Of a DNA stretch of 64,000 bases, positions 45,131 to 54,163 are shown piece after piece. The DNA comes from Thermoleophilales bacterium (GTDB lineage Bacteria; Actinomycetota; Thermoleophilia; Solirubrobacterales; 70-9), in the NCBI GenBank assembly GCA_020636895.1, contig JACJWZ010000001.1, positions 1,417,501 through 1,481,500 of the forward strand, read 5' to 3'. Position numbers and translations under genes: made by a program. The notes beneath the pieces are model-generated. The model searched no databases and was not told the origin of the DNA. It was given only the letters and a program-made list of their open reading frames with translations. Within the stretch, counting starts at the first letter, position 1; every line of letters begins with the position of its first letter.

Positions 45131-45910
45131 TCAGCCGCGCCCCGGGGGCAGCGGCACGAAGGCGCTCGTTCGCTCCACGTACGAGGCGTAACCGGGGCGG
45201 CGAGAGGAGATCGTCCTCTCGGTCAGCGCCACGCCCGAGACCTTGAGCAGGAACGTCGTCATCACGATCGGACCGATCGCGGTCCACCAGGCCGAGCCCG
45301 CCCCAAGCGCGATCAGGTAGATGCCCCACCAGAACGTCGCGTCGCCGAAGTAGTTCGGATGGCGCGACCAGCCCCAGAGGCCGCGGTCCATGACCTTGTC
45401 GCGGGAATCGGGCTCGGCGAGGAAGCGGGCGAGCTGGAGGTCGGCGGTCGCCTCGCAGGCGAGGCCGCCGAGACAGACCAAGGCGCCGATCACGCCCAGC
45501 GCCCCAACCCCGCCGGGCGACCCGTCGGTGGCCGCGACCTGGACCGGCAGGGAGACGACCCAGGCGATCAGCGCCTGCAGGAGGAAGACGACGAAGAGGC
45601 TGCGGACCGCGAAGGAGCTGCCATGCCGCTTGCGCATGGCGCGGTAGCGCCGGTCCTCGCCGTCGTGACGCCAGGCGATGTAGCCGGCGAGCCGCAGGCC
45701 CCAGAGCGTGACCAGCACCGCGATCAACAGGCTGCGGCCGCCCGCTCCAGGCCCGGCGGCGAAGCAGACCCAGCCGATGGCGACGAAGCAGAGGCCCCAG
45801 GAGACGTCGGCGAGCGAGGCGTCCTTCGCGCGCAGGCTGATCAGCCAGGTCACGAACATGACGGCGACGCTCGCGGCGAGGGCGAGCAGTTGGAGCTGAC
45901 CGTCGAGCAT
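45131..45910 (-). CDS. DUF1295 membrane protein (steroid 5-alpha-reductase-like)
   Basis: A protein of 259 residues with about six or seven membrane helices. The conserved C-terminal signature DRGLWGWSRHPNYFGDATFWWGIYL matches, in two parts, the DUF1295/isoprenylcysteine methyltransferase-like fold. The function of this group is mostly unknown. Its ATG overlaps the stop of the secreted-protein gene upstream (TGATG), so the two are translated from one mRNA. Confidence 0.85.
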   Translation of the reverse strand: MLDGQLQLLALAASVAVMFVTWLISLRAKDASLADVSWGLCFVAIGWVCFAAGPGAGGRSLLIAVLVTLWGLRLAGYIAWRHDGEDRRYRAMRKRHGSSFAVRSLFVVFLLQALIAWVVSLPVQVAATDGSPGGVGALGVIGALVCLGGLACEATADLQLARFLAEPDSRDKVMDRGLWGWSRHPNYFGDATFWWGIYLIALGAGSAWWTAIGPIVMTTFLLKVSGVALTERTISSRRPGYASYVERTSAFVPLPPGRG

Positions 45911-47520
45911 CAGCGTGCCCGGACTCGGACCTTCACGTTCCCCGTGGTGGCGGTGTTGCCGAGGGTGTCGGTGAAGGTGACCTTGATCGCGGCTTCGACG
46001 TTCTTGCCGCCTCGCAGCGCCTTCGCGATCCTGCGGGCGCTGTCGCGCTTGACCGGCTTCAGGATGAGCTTGCGGACGACGCCGGCGGTCAGCGTCGTCT
46101 GTCTGCTCCGGAAGCGAAGCCTGCGCTTGCCCGCCCTGACCACGCCGGTGGCGCTGACGCGGGCGAGCTCGGCGGCCCTGACGTTCACGGCGAGGGACAC
46201 CGAACGCCCGCCCACGCGCTGGCGGAGCTTCGCGGAGGCGTTCGCGCCGGCGACGACCTTGTCCACCGTGAAGTAGCGCTCCGCCGGCGTCGACTCGACG
46301 TTGCCGGCCTCGTCGATGCCCCTCACCCTGAAGACATGGTCGCCCTGCACGAGCGACCCAGTGGTGTAGGGACTGCTGCACGAGACCCAGGGGTCGTCGT
46401 CGGTGCGGCACTCGAACGTGGCATTCGGATCGTCAGCCTGGAAGGTGAACGTCACCTTGCCGACGCTCACCGCCTGGGGTGGGCCCGACTCGATCGACGT
46501 GCGCGGCGGCGTGCCGTCGTGCTCATCGGCTCCGATGTCGATCGCGCCCCCCTGCACCCGCGGCCTGCCGTGGATGTCGAACGGCCCGAGCAGCGTCCCG
46601 GCGCTCCCCGCGTCCACCGTTGGGGAGTCGGGCCGCTGGTCGAGCAGACCGGCGTCGGCGTCCTCGAAACGAGGCTCGGCGACCTGGTTGCCCGCGGATC
46701 CGGCCGCTGTGACCTGCGCGGTCCCCGCGCCGGTCTCGTCGACCTGGTCGAAGTTCGAGCTCGCCAGGTTCACCCGTGCCGTCGATGAGGATCCGGCGTC
46801 GGCGGCGGCGTCGGCGGCGGCGCCGAAAGCGATCACGTTGCGGGCGTCGAGCTCGGCGCTGCCCCCGCCGGTCGCGGAGGCCGAGATCCCCACGCCTCCC
46901 GCGCCCCCGGACCAGGTGGTGACGTTACGGAGCACAGCCGCGCGGGATCCCGCCCCCGTCTGCGAGATCGACACCGCGCTCGCCCCCGACGCGCCGGGGC
47001 CGCTGCGGCAGACGCTGTCGCGAAGGAGCGGGTCGGCGCCCCCGCTCGCTCCCAGCTCGCAGGTCGCCGGCCCCTCGGAGGAGGCGTTGATCCGGTCGGC
47101 GGTTCCCGCCGCGACGCTCAGGGCCGGTTCCGCACTGAGCTGGACGATCGCGACGTCGTGCAGCTCCCCATCGCTCGCGTCGAGCTCCACCGCGGCCGCC
47201 CCGGGCGTGGTCGCGGTGATCACCGGCGGCTGCAGCGGAGAGCCGCCGACCGAGACGTCGTCATCGATCTCGAGTGGATCTGCGAGCAGGTAGTCCCCGG
47301 ATGCGACCAGGATCAGATCGCCGCTGGAGACCGCCGGCGCCTCGACGGCGTCGCCGAGGCTGCAGGGATCGGACAGCGGGCACGACGCCGCCGGCCCGGT
47401 GCCGTCGGGGGTCGCGTAGCGCGTCGCGGCGGACGCGGAGGATGCGGAGGCGAGGCTCACCGAGAGCGCGCCCCCGCACAGCAAAGCCCTGCCCCACCTT
47501 GTGAATCCGGAGCGGATCAC
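45910..47520 (-). CDS. Secreted protein with beta-helix-like and Ig-like domains
   Basis: A protein of 536 residues from GTG 47520. The signal peptide is about residues 1-31 (ALLCGGALSVSLASASSASA). Residues 35-330 are small-residue-rich repeats ending in DIHGRPRVQGGAIDIGADEHD, the tail typical of right-handed beta-helix or choice-of-anchor proteins. Residues about 332-425 are an Ig-like domain (TPPRTSIESGP...TFECRTDDDPWVSC...DEAGNVESTPAERYFTVD). The end is a beta domain with KRLLRFRS-type basic strands. It is probably exported or cell-surface; the same Ig-like domain recurs in the fragments at 61780-62802. Confidence 0.75.
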   Translation of the reverse strand: MIRSGFTRWGRALLCGGALSVSLASASSASAATRYATPDGTGPAASCPLSDPCSLGDAVEAPAVSSGDLILVASGDYLLADPLEIDDDVSVGGSPLQPPVITATTPGAAAVELDASDGELHDVAIVQLSAEPALSVAAGTADRINASSEGPATCELGASGGADPLLRDSVCRSGPGASGASAVSISQTGAGSRAAVLRNVTTWSGGAGGVGISASATGGGSAELDARNVIAFGAAADAAADAGSSSTARVNLASSNFDQVDETGAGTAQVTAAGSAGNQVAEPRFEDADAGLLDQRPDSPTVDAGSAGTLLGPFDIHGRPRVQGGAIDIGADEHDGTPPRTSIESGPPQAVSVGKVTFTFQADDPNATFECRTDDDPWVSCSSPYTTGSLVQGDHVFRVRGIDEAGNVESTPAERYFTVDKVVAGANASAKLRQRVGGRSVSLAVNVRAAELARVSATGVVRAGKRRLRFRSRQTTLTAGVVRKLILKPVKRDSARRIAKALRGGKNVEAAIKVTFTDTLGNTATTGNVKVRVRAR

Positions 47521-47549
47521 CCCACCGAGGCTAGCGCGGCCCGGGGCGG

Positions 47550-47789
47550 TCAGTCCCCGCTCGGCGCGATCCCCTCGGCGATCCGGCACGCCTCCTCGGG
47601 CGGTAACTCGGCGGCGGCGGCGATCCAGCAGGCGATCGGCGCGGCGCGGCGTTCGGAGGAATGAGCCGCGACGGAGGCGAGCTCGAGGAGCCCGCGCACC
47701 TGCTCCGCCGACGGCGGGTCCACCCCGGCCGCGTTCGCGAAGGCCTCGATCCACTCCTCGGCGGTCGGGCTCGGTCCGGCCTCAGCCAT
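47550..47789 (-). CDS. DUF6457-like protein
   Basis: A protein of 79 residues, helical, with EEWIEAFANAAGVDPPSAEQV and ASVAAHSSERRAAPIACWIAAAAEL. This matches my recollection of the small DUF6457 family often found beside molybdenum cofactor genes in actinobacteria. Its start overlaps the end of the TOBE gene. The function is unknown; context suggests a molybdenum-related role. Confidence 0.65.
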   Translation of the reverse strand: MAEAGPSPTAEEWIEAFANAAGVDPPSAEQVRGLLELASVAAHSSERRAAPIACWIAAAAELPPEEACRIAEGIAPSGD

Positions 47790-48180
47790 CGCGCGGCTCC
47801 CGGGCGATCATCACCGAGGTCGCCTTGACCGTGGCGACGGCGTCGACGCCCTCGACGAGCCCCAGCTCCTCGACCGCATCGCGGGTGATCGCCGCCGTGA
47901 TCCGGTGCGGTCCCGCTTCGATCTCGACCAGGGCCATGACGCCGTCGGCTTCGACCGAGACGACCTTGCCCGCGAAGCGATTGCGGGCCGAGAACGTGTC
48001 ACCGGTGCGATGGCGTGAGGGCGCCGGGCGCAAGCGCTCGATCTCGCTGACGGGGACGCGGCGGCGATCGCTGTCGTCGCGGGTGGTCTCGAGCTTCCCG
48101 GCGGAGTCCCAGCGGCGCAGCGTGTCGACGCTGACGCCGAGCTGCTTGGCCGCCTCACCGAGGCTGAGGTCCTCCGCCAT
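47782..48180 (-). CDS. MerR-type HTH plus TOBE (molybdate-binding) regulator
   Basis: A protein of 132 residues. Residues 1-50 are a MerR-like helix-turn-helix (LSLGEAAKQLGVSVDTLRRWDSAGKL, in two parts). Residues 62-128 are one TOBE/Mop domain (SARNRFAGKVVSVEADGVMALVEIE, GVDAVATVKATSVMIA), which binds molybdate or tungstate. It is probably a ModE-like molybdate-responsive regulator, although with one Mop domain it may also just bind oxyanion. It lies between moaA and the DUF6457-like gene. Confidence 0.85.
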   Translation of the reverse strand: MAEDLSLGEAAKQLGVSVDTLRRWDSAGKLETTRDDSDRRRVPVSEIERLRPAPSRHRTGDTFSARNRFAGKVVSVEADGVMALVEIEAGPHRITAAITRDAVEELGLVEGVDAVATVKATSVMIAREPRDG

Positions 48181-48238
48181 GGGCGGAGCATGACACAGGC
48201 AACCGCCCCCCCATACGGCGGCTCATCGGCAGCCGGAC

Positions 48239-49267
48239 TCACCCTCCGATGGCGCTCATCGACCGTGGCGGCGGACGGAAGCCCGGCTCGCCGACGTGAT
48301 GCTTCAGCTCCTTGCGCCAGACCGCGTCGCGGATCACGGCCGCGATCTCGTCGTCTCCGGCGCCGTCACGCAGCGGCTCTCGCAGGTCGGTCTCGTGGAC
48401 CGAGAACAAACAGGTCCGGAGCTTGCCCTCGGCGGTCAGGCGGAGCCTGTTGCAGTCGGCGCAGAACGGCTCGCTGACCGGGTTGATGAACCCGATTTGA
48501 CCGCGCCCGTCGGCGAAGTCGAAGACGCGAGCCGTAGCCGACGGCTCCCGCTCGCGCTCGCGCAGGGGGTGCTCACGCTCGATCAGCGCCCGGACCTCGG
48601 CGCCGGTCAGCACCGCGCCCTGCGACCAGGCGCGGTCGGCGTCGAGCGGCATGAACTCGATGAAGCGGACCTGGTAGTCGCTCGTTCGCGCGAGCTCGGC
48701 GAACGCGCTCACCTCGCGCTCGGTGAAGTCGCGCATCGCGACCGCGTTCACCTTGATCGGCCGCACCGACTCGTGGGCGGCGATCGCCTCGAGCCCGCGC
48801 AGCACCTGCGGCAGGGCGTCGCGGCGGGTGATCTCGAAGAAGCGGTCGCGGGCGAGCGAGTCGATCGAGACGTTGACGCGGTCGATCCCGGCGGCGACGA
48901 GCGCCTCGGCGTCGCGCTCGAGCAGGTAGCCGTTGGTGGTGACGGAGAGGTCGGCGATCCCCTCGATCGCGGCCAGCCTGGCCACGAGGGCGGGGAAGTC
49001 GCGCCGGACGAGCGGCTCGCCGCCGGTCAGCCGGACGTCCTCGATGCCGAGCCCGACGAACACGGAGACGAGGCGCTCGATCTCCTCGAAGCTGAGGATC
49101 TCGGCGCGCTCGAGCCACGGCAGGCCCTCCGCCGGCATGCAGTACTGGCAGCGGAAGTTGCAGCGGTCGGTGACCGACACGCGGAGGTCGCTGATCGCGC
49201 GGCCATGCGCATCGCGCAGGGACTCGGTCGAGGGCGCGACCATCGCGTTCGATGCCGACGGTTCCAT
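48239..49267 (-). CDS. moaA: GTP 3',8-cyclase MoaA
   Basis: A protein of 342 residues. It is the radical SAM enzyme of the first step of molybdenum cofactor synthesis. The N-terminal cluster CNFRCQYC (C36, C40, C43), LTGGEPLVRRDF, TTNGYLL, the C-terminal cluster FCADCNRLRLTAEGKLRTCLF (in parts) and the end Gly-Gly are all present. Starts TTG 49276 and ATG 49243 are alternatives; ATG 49267 has GAAGG just upstream. It heads a small operon with the TOBE regulator and the DUF6457-like gene, 22 kb from moaC. Confidence 0.95.
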   Translation of the reverse strand: MEPSASNAMVAPSTESLRDAHGRAISDLRVSVTDRCNFRCQYCMPAEGLPWLERAEILSFEEIERLVSVFVGLGIEDVRLTGGEPLVRRDFPALVARLAAIEGIADLSVTTNGYLLERDAEALVAAGIDRVNVSIDSLARDRFFEITRRDALPQVLRGLEAIAAHESVRPIKVNAVAMRDFTEREVSAFAELARTSDYQVRFIEFMPLDADRAWSQGAVLTGAEVRALIEREHPLREREREPSATARVFDFADGRGQIGFINPVSEPFCADCNRLRLTAEGKLRTCLFSVHETDLREPLRDGAGDDEIAAVIRDAVWRKELKHHVGEPGFRPPPRSMSAIGG

Positions 49268-49310
49268 CGCCTTCAATGATGGCGACTCCGCCCGGCGGCG
49301 GGAGCGGGCT

Positions 49311-49544
49311 TCAGCCGCGGCGCCTGAGCAGGCGCAGCGGCATCAGCGAGATGATCGAGCGGCGGCCGAGGTCGTCGCGGTCCTCACGGTCGAGCGCCCG
49401 CGCGTAGCTCTCGGCGTCCGCCGCCGTCGCGTACTCGCGCGAGGACCCGGCCGAGCAATCGCGGTCGCACTCCCAGAGCAGCGTCGCGCCCTCCGCCCAG
49501 AACCGGGGCCGGTGGCCGAGCACGCGGCAGGCGAGCGGCGTCAC
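49311..49544 (-). CDS. Small conserved Cys-containing protein
   Basis: A protein of 77 residues from GTG 49544, whose GTGA overlaps the stop of the MFS gene. It has CRVLGHRPRFWAEGATLLWECDRDCSAG (in parts: CRVLGH, LLWECDRDC), a possible zinc ribbon of C6, C26, C30 and His11, then a helix and the basic end PLRLLRRRG. I have seen near-identical short proteins in Solirubrobacterales-type genomes without an assigned function. It may be translated with the transporter. Confidence 0.6.
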   Translation of the reverse strand: MTPLACRVLGHRPRFWAEGATLLWECDRDCSAGSSREYATAADAESYARALDREDRDDLGRRSIISLMPLRLLRRRG

Positions 49545-51403
49545 GAGCCCGGGAACCGCGCCGGCGCGTAGCGGCCTCGCCCGAGCCGGCGCACGGTGCC
49601 CTCGGCGATGGCCTCGCGAAGGGCGGCGTGGAAGCGACCCGGCCCCCAGCGGCGCCCGCCGACCTGCTCGGAGAGCTCACGGGCGCTGATTCCATCGCCG
49701 TGACGGGCCACGGCCTCGCTGATGCGGTCGACCTCGGTGTCGATCCACTCCGGCCGGTCCTCGGCGGGCTGAGAGAAGAACGGCGAGAACGAGGCCGAAC
49801 CCGGGCCGAGCCGATAGCGGCGCATCCCCGCGCGCTCGCGCTGCTGCCGCCGGCGCCAGCGCTCCGCCGCCGCCGCGCGGGACTCCTCGTCGAGAGCTGG
49901 GGCAGTGCTCGCGCCCTCGGCCTCGTCGCGCTCCTCATCCTCGGCGTCCTGAACGGTCAGCGGCGTCGCAATCTCCTCGAGGTTCTTACCCTCGGCGCGG
50001 ACGCCGAGGAACAGCTCCGCGATGCCGCCGATCGCCATCACCACGGCGCCGATCACGTATCCGATCGCGACCTGACCCGGGTCCGCGGACTGCGCGAGTC
50101 TCTCGAAGACGAGTGGCCCGCTGATGCCGCCGATCGCGGTGCCGATCGCGTAGAAGAACGCGATCGCGAGCGCCCTCACCTCCATCGGGAAGATCTCGCT
50201 CACCGTCAGGTAAGCGGAGCTGGCGCCGGCGGAGGCGAAGAAGAACGTGGCCGCGAGCGCCAGGGTGAAGCCCCAGTCGCTGAACGCCGGGTCAGCCGCG
50301 CCGCCGTTGTTGAAGAGGAAAGCGACGACGAGCAGCAGCACCGCCGAGAGCAGGTAGGTGCCTGCGATCATCGGCTTGCGGCCGACCGTGTCGAAGAGCC
50401 TCCCCAGCAACAGCGGCCCGAGGAAGTTGCCGGCGGCGAAGACCGCGTAGAAGAGCCCGACCTTGTTGGCGCCGACGCCCAGGTAGGTCGAGAGCGTGAG
50501 ACCTAGCGAGAAGGTGACGGCGTTGTAGAGGAACGCCTGGCCGACGAACAACGAAAGGCCGAGCGTCGAGCGCTTCGGGTGGAGCTTGAAGGCGGTGCGG
50601 GCGATCTCTCGGAAGGGGATCACCTTGCGCTGGCGGACGGTGATCGGGTCCGCCTCGGGCTCGGGCAGATCGCCTGCCTCCCCCTTCACCTCGGACTCGA
50701 TCTCGTCGACGATCCGCTCCGCCTCCTCCTCGCGGCCGTGGATGAAGAGCCACCGCGGGCTCTCCGGCACGTGCCGACGCACGAACAGGATGCCGATGCC
50801 GAGCATCGCGCCCATCGCGAAGGAGACCCGCCAACCGACGTCGATGGCGAAGATCGACTGCTTCAGGAAGAGCAGCGAGAGTAGCCCGCCGGCGGCGGCG
50901 CCGAGCCAGAAGGAGCCGTTGATGATCAGATCGACCCGGCCGCGGGCGCGGGCCGGGATCAGCTCGTCGATCGCCGAGTTGATCGCCGCGTACTCACCGC
51001 CGATCCCGGCGCCGGTGAAGAAGCGGGCGGCCAGGAAGAACCACGGCGCGAAGGCGAAGGCCGTCGCCACAGTCGCCACCAGGTAGAGCATCAGGGTGAC
51101 GAGGAAGAGCCGCTTGCGGCCGAAGCGGTCCGTGAGTTGCCCGAAGAACAGCGCGCCGGTACACGCTCCCGCCACGTAGATCGCGGCGGCGAGCGAGATG
51201 TCGGACTCGGTCAGGGCGATACCGCTGTTGGGATCGACCAGGGTCGGCGCCAGGAAGCCGATGATCGTCACCTCGAGGCCGTCGAGGATCCACACGGCGC
51301 CGAGCCCGAACACCACGCGCCAGTGGAACTTCGACCACGACAGCCTGTCCAGCCGCCCTGGGATCCGCGTCTCGATCGTTCCCGTCTGAACGCTCTCGCT
51401 CAT
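49541..51403 (-). CDS. MFS transporter with winged-helix-like tail
   Basis: A protein of 620 residues. Residues 25-490 are a 12-helix sugar-porter/SV2-type MFS (TDRFGRKRLFLVTL, the loop RRHVPESPRWLFIHGREEEAERI, and GRLFDTVGRKPMI). Residues about 490-620 are a charged cytoplasmic extension ending in a winged-helix-like module (EVDRISEAVARHGDGISARELSEQ..., AALREAIAEGTVRRLGRGRY). Substrate is unknown. GGAGGAG precedes the ATG. The tail is unusual for this family and could regulate the carrier or bind a partner. Confidence 0.88.
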   Translation of the reverse strand: MSESVQTGTIETRIPGRLDRLSWSKFHWRVVFGLGAVWILDGLEVTIIGFLAPTLVDPNSGIALTESDISLAAAIYVAGACTGALFFGQLTDRFGRKRLFLVTLMLYLVATVATAFAFAPWFFLAARFFTGAGIGGEYAAINSAIDELIPARARGRVDLIINGSFWLGAAAGGLLSLLFLKQSIFAIDVGWRVSFAMGAMLGIGILFVRRHVPESPRWLFIHGREEEAERIVDEIESEVKGEAGDLPEPEADPITVRQRKVIPFREIARTAFKLHPKRSTLGLSLFVGQAFLYNAVTFSLGLTLSTYLGVGANKVGLFYAVFAAGNFLGPLLLGRLFDTVGRKPMIAGTYLLSAVLLLVVAFLFNNGGAADPAFSDWGFTLALAATFFFASAGASSAYLTVSEIFPMEVRALAIAFFYAIGTAIGGISGPLVFERLAQSADPGQVAIGYVIGAVVMAIGGIAELFLGVRAEGKNLEEIATPLTVQDAEDEERDEAEGASTAPALDEESRAAAAERWRRRQQRERAGMRRYRLGPGSASFSPFFSQPAEDRPEWIDTEVDRISEAVARHGDGISARELSEQVGGRRWGPGRFHAALREAIAEGTVRRLGRGRYAPARFPGS

Positions 51404-51544
51404 ACGACTCCTCCCTCGTCGTCGTCACGTGCACTCTCCATCGAAGCCCCTGCCCAGGGCGAGCGTTCGTCAACCAGCAGCTCCGTCGAAATTCACATCT
51501 CTCTGGGAAATCGCACCTCACCCCTCCGAACGTCACTGAGTGCG

Positions 51545-51556
51545 CCCCTATAGGGG
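51545..51556. repeat. Palindrome upstream of the MFS gene
   Basis: CCCCTATAGGGG, perfectly self-complementary, lies in the 205-base gap between the MFS start and the GDPD gene end. It could be an operator or part of a hairpin ending the GDPD transcript's downstream region. Confidence 0.35.
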
Positions 51557-51608
51557 TGACGAGTGACAGTCGGCGCTGGCGACGCCGCGATGTCGAGTCG
51601 GCGGGCCG

Positions 51609-54029
51609 TCAGCCGCGGCAGTTGGGGCGCCGCGGATCGGGAGGGAACGGGAGGTCGGCGATCACCGCCGTCTCCACGTAGTCGTTCTCGCGCGGCGAAC
51701 CGGAGCCGGGGGCGAGCTGCTCGCCGATGGCGCGCAGCTTCGCGCGCGAGGCGTCCGCGCTGACCCACGGCGCCAGGCCGAGGAACTCGCGCTTGCCGCC
51801 GGCGTACACGCCGTAGGCGGACGGATCCTCATCGGGCGGCGCCGTCAGCAGCTTCGAGTTGCCGACGTAGTGGCAGCGCTTGGACTTGCCCTTCGGCCCC
51901 TTCAGTCCGCGCTGCGTGATGGAGGTCTGCCCGTCGAACTCGAGGTCGGCGAGGTTGCCGACCATGAACGGGGTGACGTTGTAGTCGAAGTCCACCATCG
52001 GGTCGGCTACCGCACGCCAGCTCGACCCCATCCACTCCAGCGGCTGCCAGGAGCCGTCGGCGGAGGCCCACGGCCCGGGGTTGGCCTCGTCCTGCATGAC
52101 GAGGTTGGCGCCGAGCTTGTCCACGCAGAGCATGTAGTAGGTGGCGGTGTCCGAGCATGGGTCGATCGTCGCCGCGGGCGGCTCGCCGAACGGCGAGAGG
52201 TCGCCGTCGTAGGCGAATGCCGGGAGGCTCGTCGCGATCGACATCTTCGCCTTCGTGCCGGGGATCCGGTACGGCCGCAGGTTCTCGATCGCGTCCGGCC
52301 CGCTCGACGGTCCCGGAGTCAACGACAGCGCGTTCTCGATATCGGTCAGCGGGACCTTCTTGTTCGAGTAGACGACGTTGCGCAACGGCGCCGGACCATC
52401 CTTCGTCACATCCTTCGGACCCCAGAGGAACGCCTCGTTGTGGATCTCAGGGGATGTTGCGACGAAGGCGCTCCTCGCTCCTTTGACGTCGGGGTCGGCG
52501 AACGCGGCGACCTCCGTCGGGTCGATCGACTCGCGGAACTCGGCCTGGTTGTTGGAACCGACGATGTAGACGCTGTAGCGCTTGGCGAGGTCGGAGAACG
52601 TCTGCATCCAGCCGCGGCCGAAGGTGTCGGTCCCGGCGAGGAAGGTCTGCGCGAACGGCGTCGAACCGCCGAAGCGGGAGGAGTAGGCCGCCTCCTGGGA
52701 GGCGTAGTCGCCGTCGAGCGAGAGGAGCGCCTGGACGATGCCGCAGGGCGAGGGGACGCCCTCGCAGCCGGGGATGTTGGCGGGGTCGCCGAAGATCTCG
52801 CGGGTCCCGGCCGCGCGGCTCCCGGTCGCGAGCGTCATCACGCCGACGTCCTCGTTCAGCGCGACGACGTTGGGGCGGTCGTCGGCGAGCTTCGGCTCGA
52901 CGTAGGTGCGGATCATGCACTCGATCTTGGTCCGGAAGTCGCGGTAGGTGGCGACGTTGGCGATGTCCTGCTTGAACTGCAACGCGAACATCCGCGGCCC
53001 GGAGTCCTTGCGGTGGAAGCTGCGGATCGGCGGCACGCTGTTGGCCGCGGCGACCCGGCGGCACGTGGTCCGGCTCGGCGGCTTCGGCGCTGTCGGGGGC
53101 TTGGGCGACGCCTTGACCGCGACGCGGCGCGCCATCGCCGGATCGTCGCTGATGATCGCGTCGACCCCGGCGAGCGTCGCGTCGCGCACCTCGGCGGGCG
53201 TGTCGATCGTGTACGGGACGACCTGCATTCCCAGTGAATGGGCCTTCTGGATGATCTCGGCGCTGACGGGCCAGGCGGGAGAGATGTAGTCGGCGCCGAT
53301 GCTCGATCCCACCGTCGGGCCGATGTCGTTGAGCGAGGCGAGCGTCAGGAACGAGATCTTTGCGTCGGCGAAGTAGGGGTCCTCCTGGAAGAGCGCCAAG
53401 TTGCCGGGGGCGAAGCTCTGCAGGATCAGGTCGCCGGGCGGGAAGCCGCTGTCCTTGACCTGGCGGGAGACGCGGCGCTGGAAGTCGCCGGTCGCGTCGT
53501 AGTCGGGGTTGTTGCCGTAGTTGTTGATCTCGAGGTTGACGCCGACCCCGAACTTCATCGCCACCCTGAGCGCCTCGGCCAGTGTCGGCACATGGGCGCG
53601 GCGGTCGTCCTTGGCGCCGAGCTGCTTCGAGGTGTCGTCGCGGATGTCGGTTCCGAGTACGTCGATCTCGCAGTCCTTGCGGATCTCGGCGAGCGTCTTG
53701 GAGTTGACGAGGCCGCTGCAGTCGGTCGTCCGGTCGAGCTCGGAGTCGTGCATGAGGACGACGCGGCCATCGGAGGTGACGCGCGTGTCCATCTCGAGGA
53801 CGAAGCCCTGCTTCGCGGCATGCCGGAACGCGGGCATCGACTCCTCCGGGTAGAGAGGCTTCTGCTTCCCCTTCACCGTGGTCAGCGACCCGCCGCGGTG
53901 GGCGTGGATGTACGGAGAGCCGAGTGCCGCCGGGGCAAGCGCGGCAAGGGCGGCGAGCGCTGTCGCAATCGCCGCCGTCGCGATCCCTCTCCGCGACGCG
54001 GGCCTCCTTGACGCCCTCGACCCAATCAT
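51609..54029 (-). CDS. Secreted GDPD - nitrilase-like fusion
   Basis: A protein of 806 residues. The signal sequence (basic MIGSRASRRP, hydrophobic 16-37) is followed by a glycerophosphodiester phosphodiesterase domain at 40-305 with HAHRGG (H44, R45), PEES (E63), EMDTRVTSDG (E79, D81) and LMHDSELDR (H94). Residues about 345-790 look like a carbon-nitrogen hydrolase: E393 in NVVALNEDVGV, Lys in SNKKVPLT (557/558) and C635 in YYMLCVDKLGANLVMQDEAN. The GDPD call is firm; the nitrilase call rests on the E-K-C order and local motifs. It is probably exported and acts on phospholipid-derived diesters. The upstream extension to 54131 is unlikely. Confidence 0.82.
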   Translation of the reverse strand: MIGSRASRRPASRRGIATAAIATALAALAALAPAALGSPYIHAHRGGSLTTVKGKQKPLYPEESMPAFRHAAKQGFVLEMDTRVTSDGRVVLMHDSELDRTTDCSGLVNSKTLAEIRKDCEIDVLGTDIRDDTSKQLGAKDDRRAHVPTLAEALRVAMKFGVGVNLEINNYGNNPDYDATGDFQRRVSRQVKDSGFPPGDLILQSFAPGNLALFQEDPYFADAKISFLTLASLNDIGPTVGSSIGADYISPAWPVSAEIIQKAHSLGMQVVPYTIDTPAEVRDATLAGVDAIISDDPAMARRVAVKASPKPPTAPKPPSRTTCRRVAAANSVPPIRSFHRKDSGPRMFALQFKQDIANVATYRDFRTKIECMIRTYVEPKLADDRPNVVALNEDVGVMTLATGSRAAGTREIFGDPANIPGCEGVPSPCGIVQALLSLDGDYASQEAAYSSRFGGSTPFAQTFLAGTDTFGRGWMQTFSDLAKRYSVYIVGSNNQAEFRESIDPTEVAAFADPDVKGARSAFVATSPEIHNEAFLWGPKDVTKDGPAPLRNVVYSNKKVPLTDIENALSLTPGPSSGPDAIENLRPYRIPGTKAKMSIATSLPAFAYDGDLSPFGEPPAATIDPCSDTATYYMLCVDKLGANLVMQDEANPGPWASADGSWQPLEWMGSSWRAVADPMVDFDYNVTPFMVGNLADLEFDGQTSITQRGLKGPKGKSKRCHYVGNSKLLTAPPDEDPSAYGVYAGGKREFLGLAPWVSADASRAKLRAIGEQLAPGSGSPRENDYVETAVIADLPFPPDPRRPNCRG

Positions 54030-54163
54030 CGCGGCGAGTCTATTCCGGCGGCGGCTGGTCGGGCGCCAGCGGACCTGAACCGGCGGGCCCAGGGAGACGG
54101 CGGGCGGGTCCGGCCGTGACGGGGATCTCACCGTCGGCGCGGGCCGGTGGGTAGCGTGCGGCG

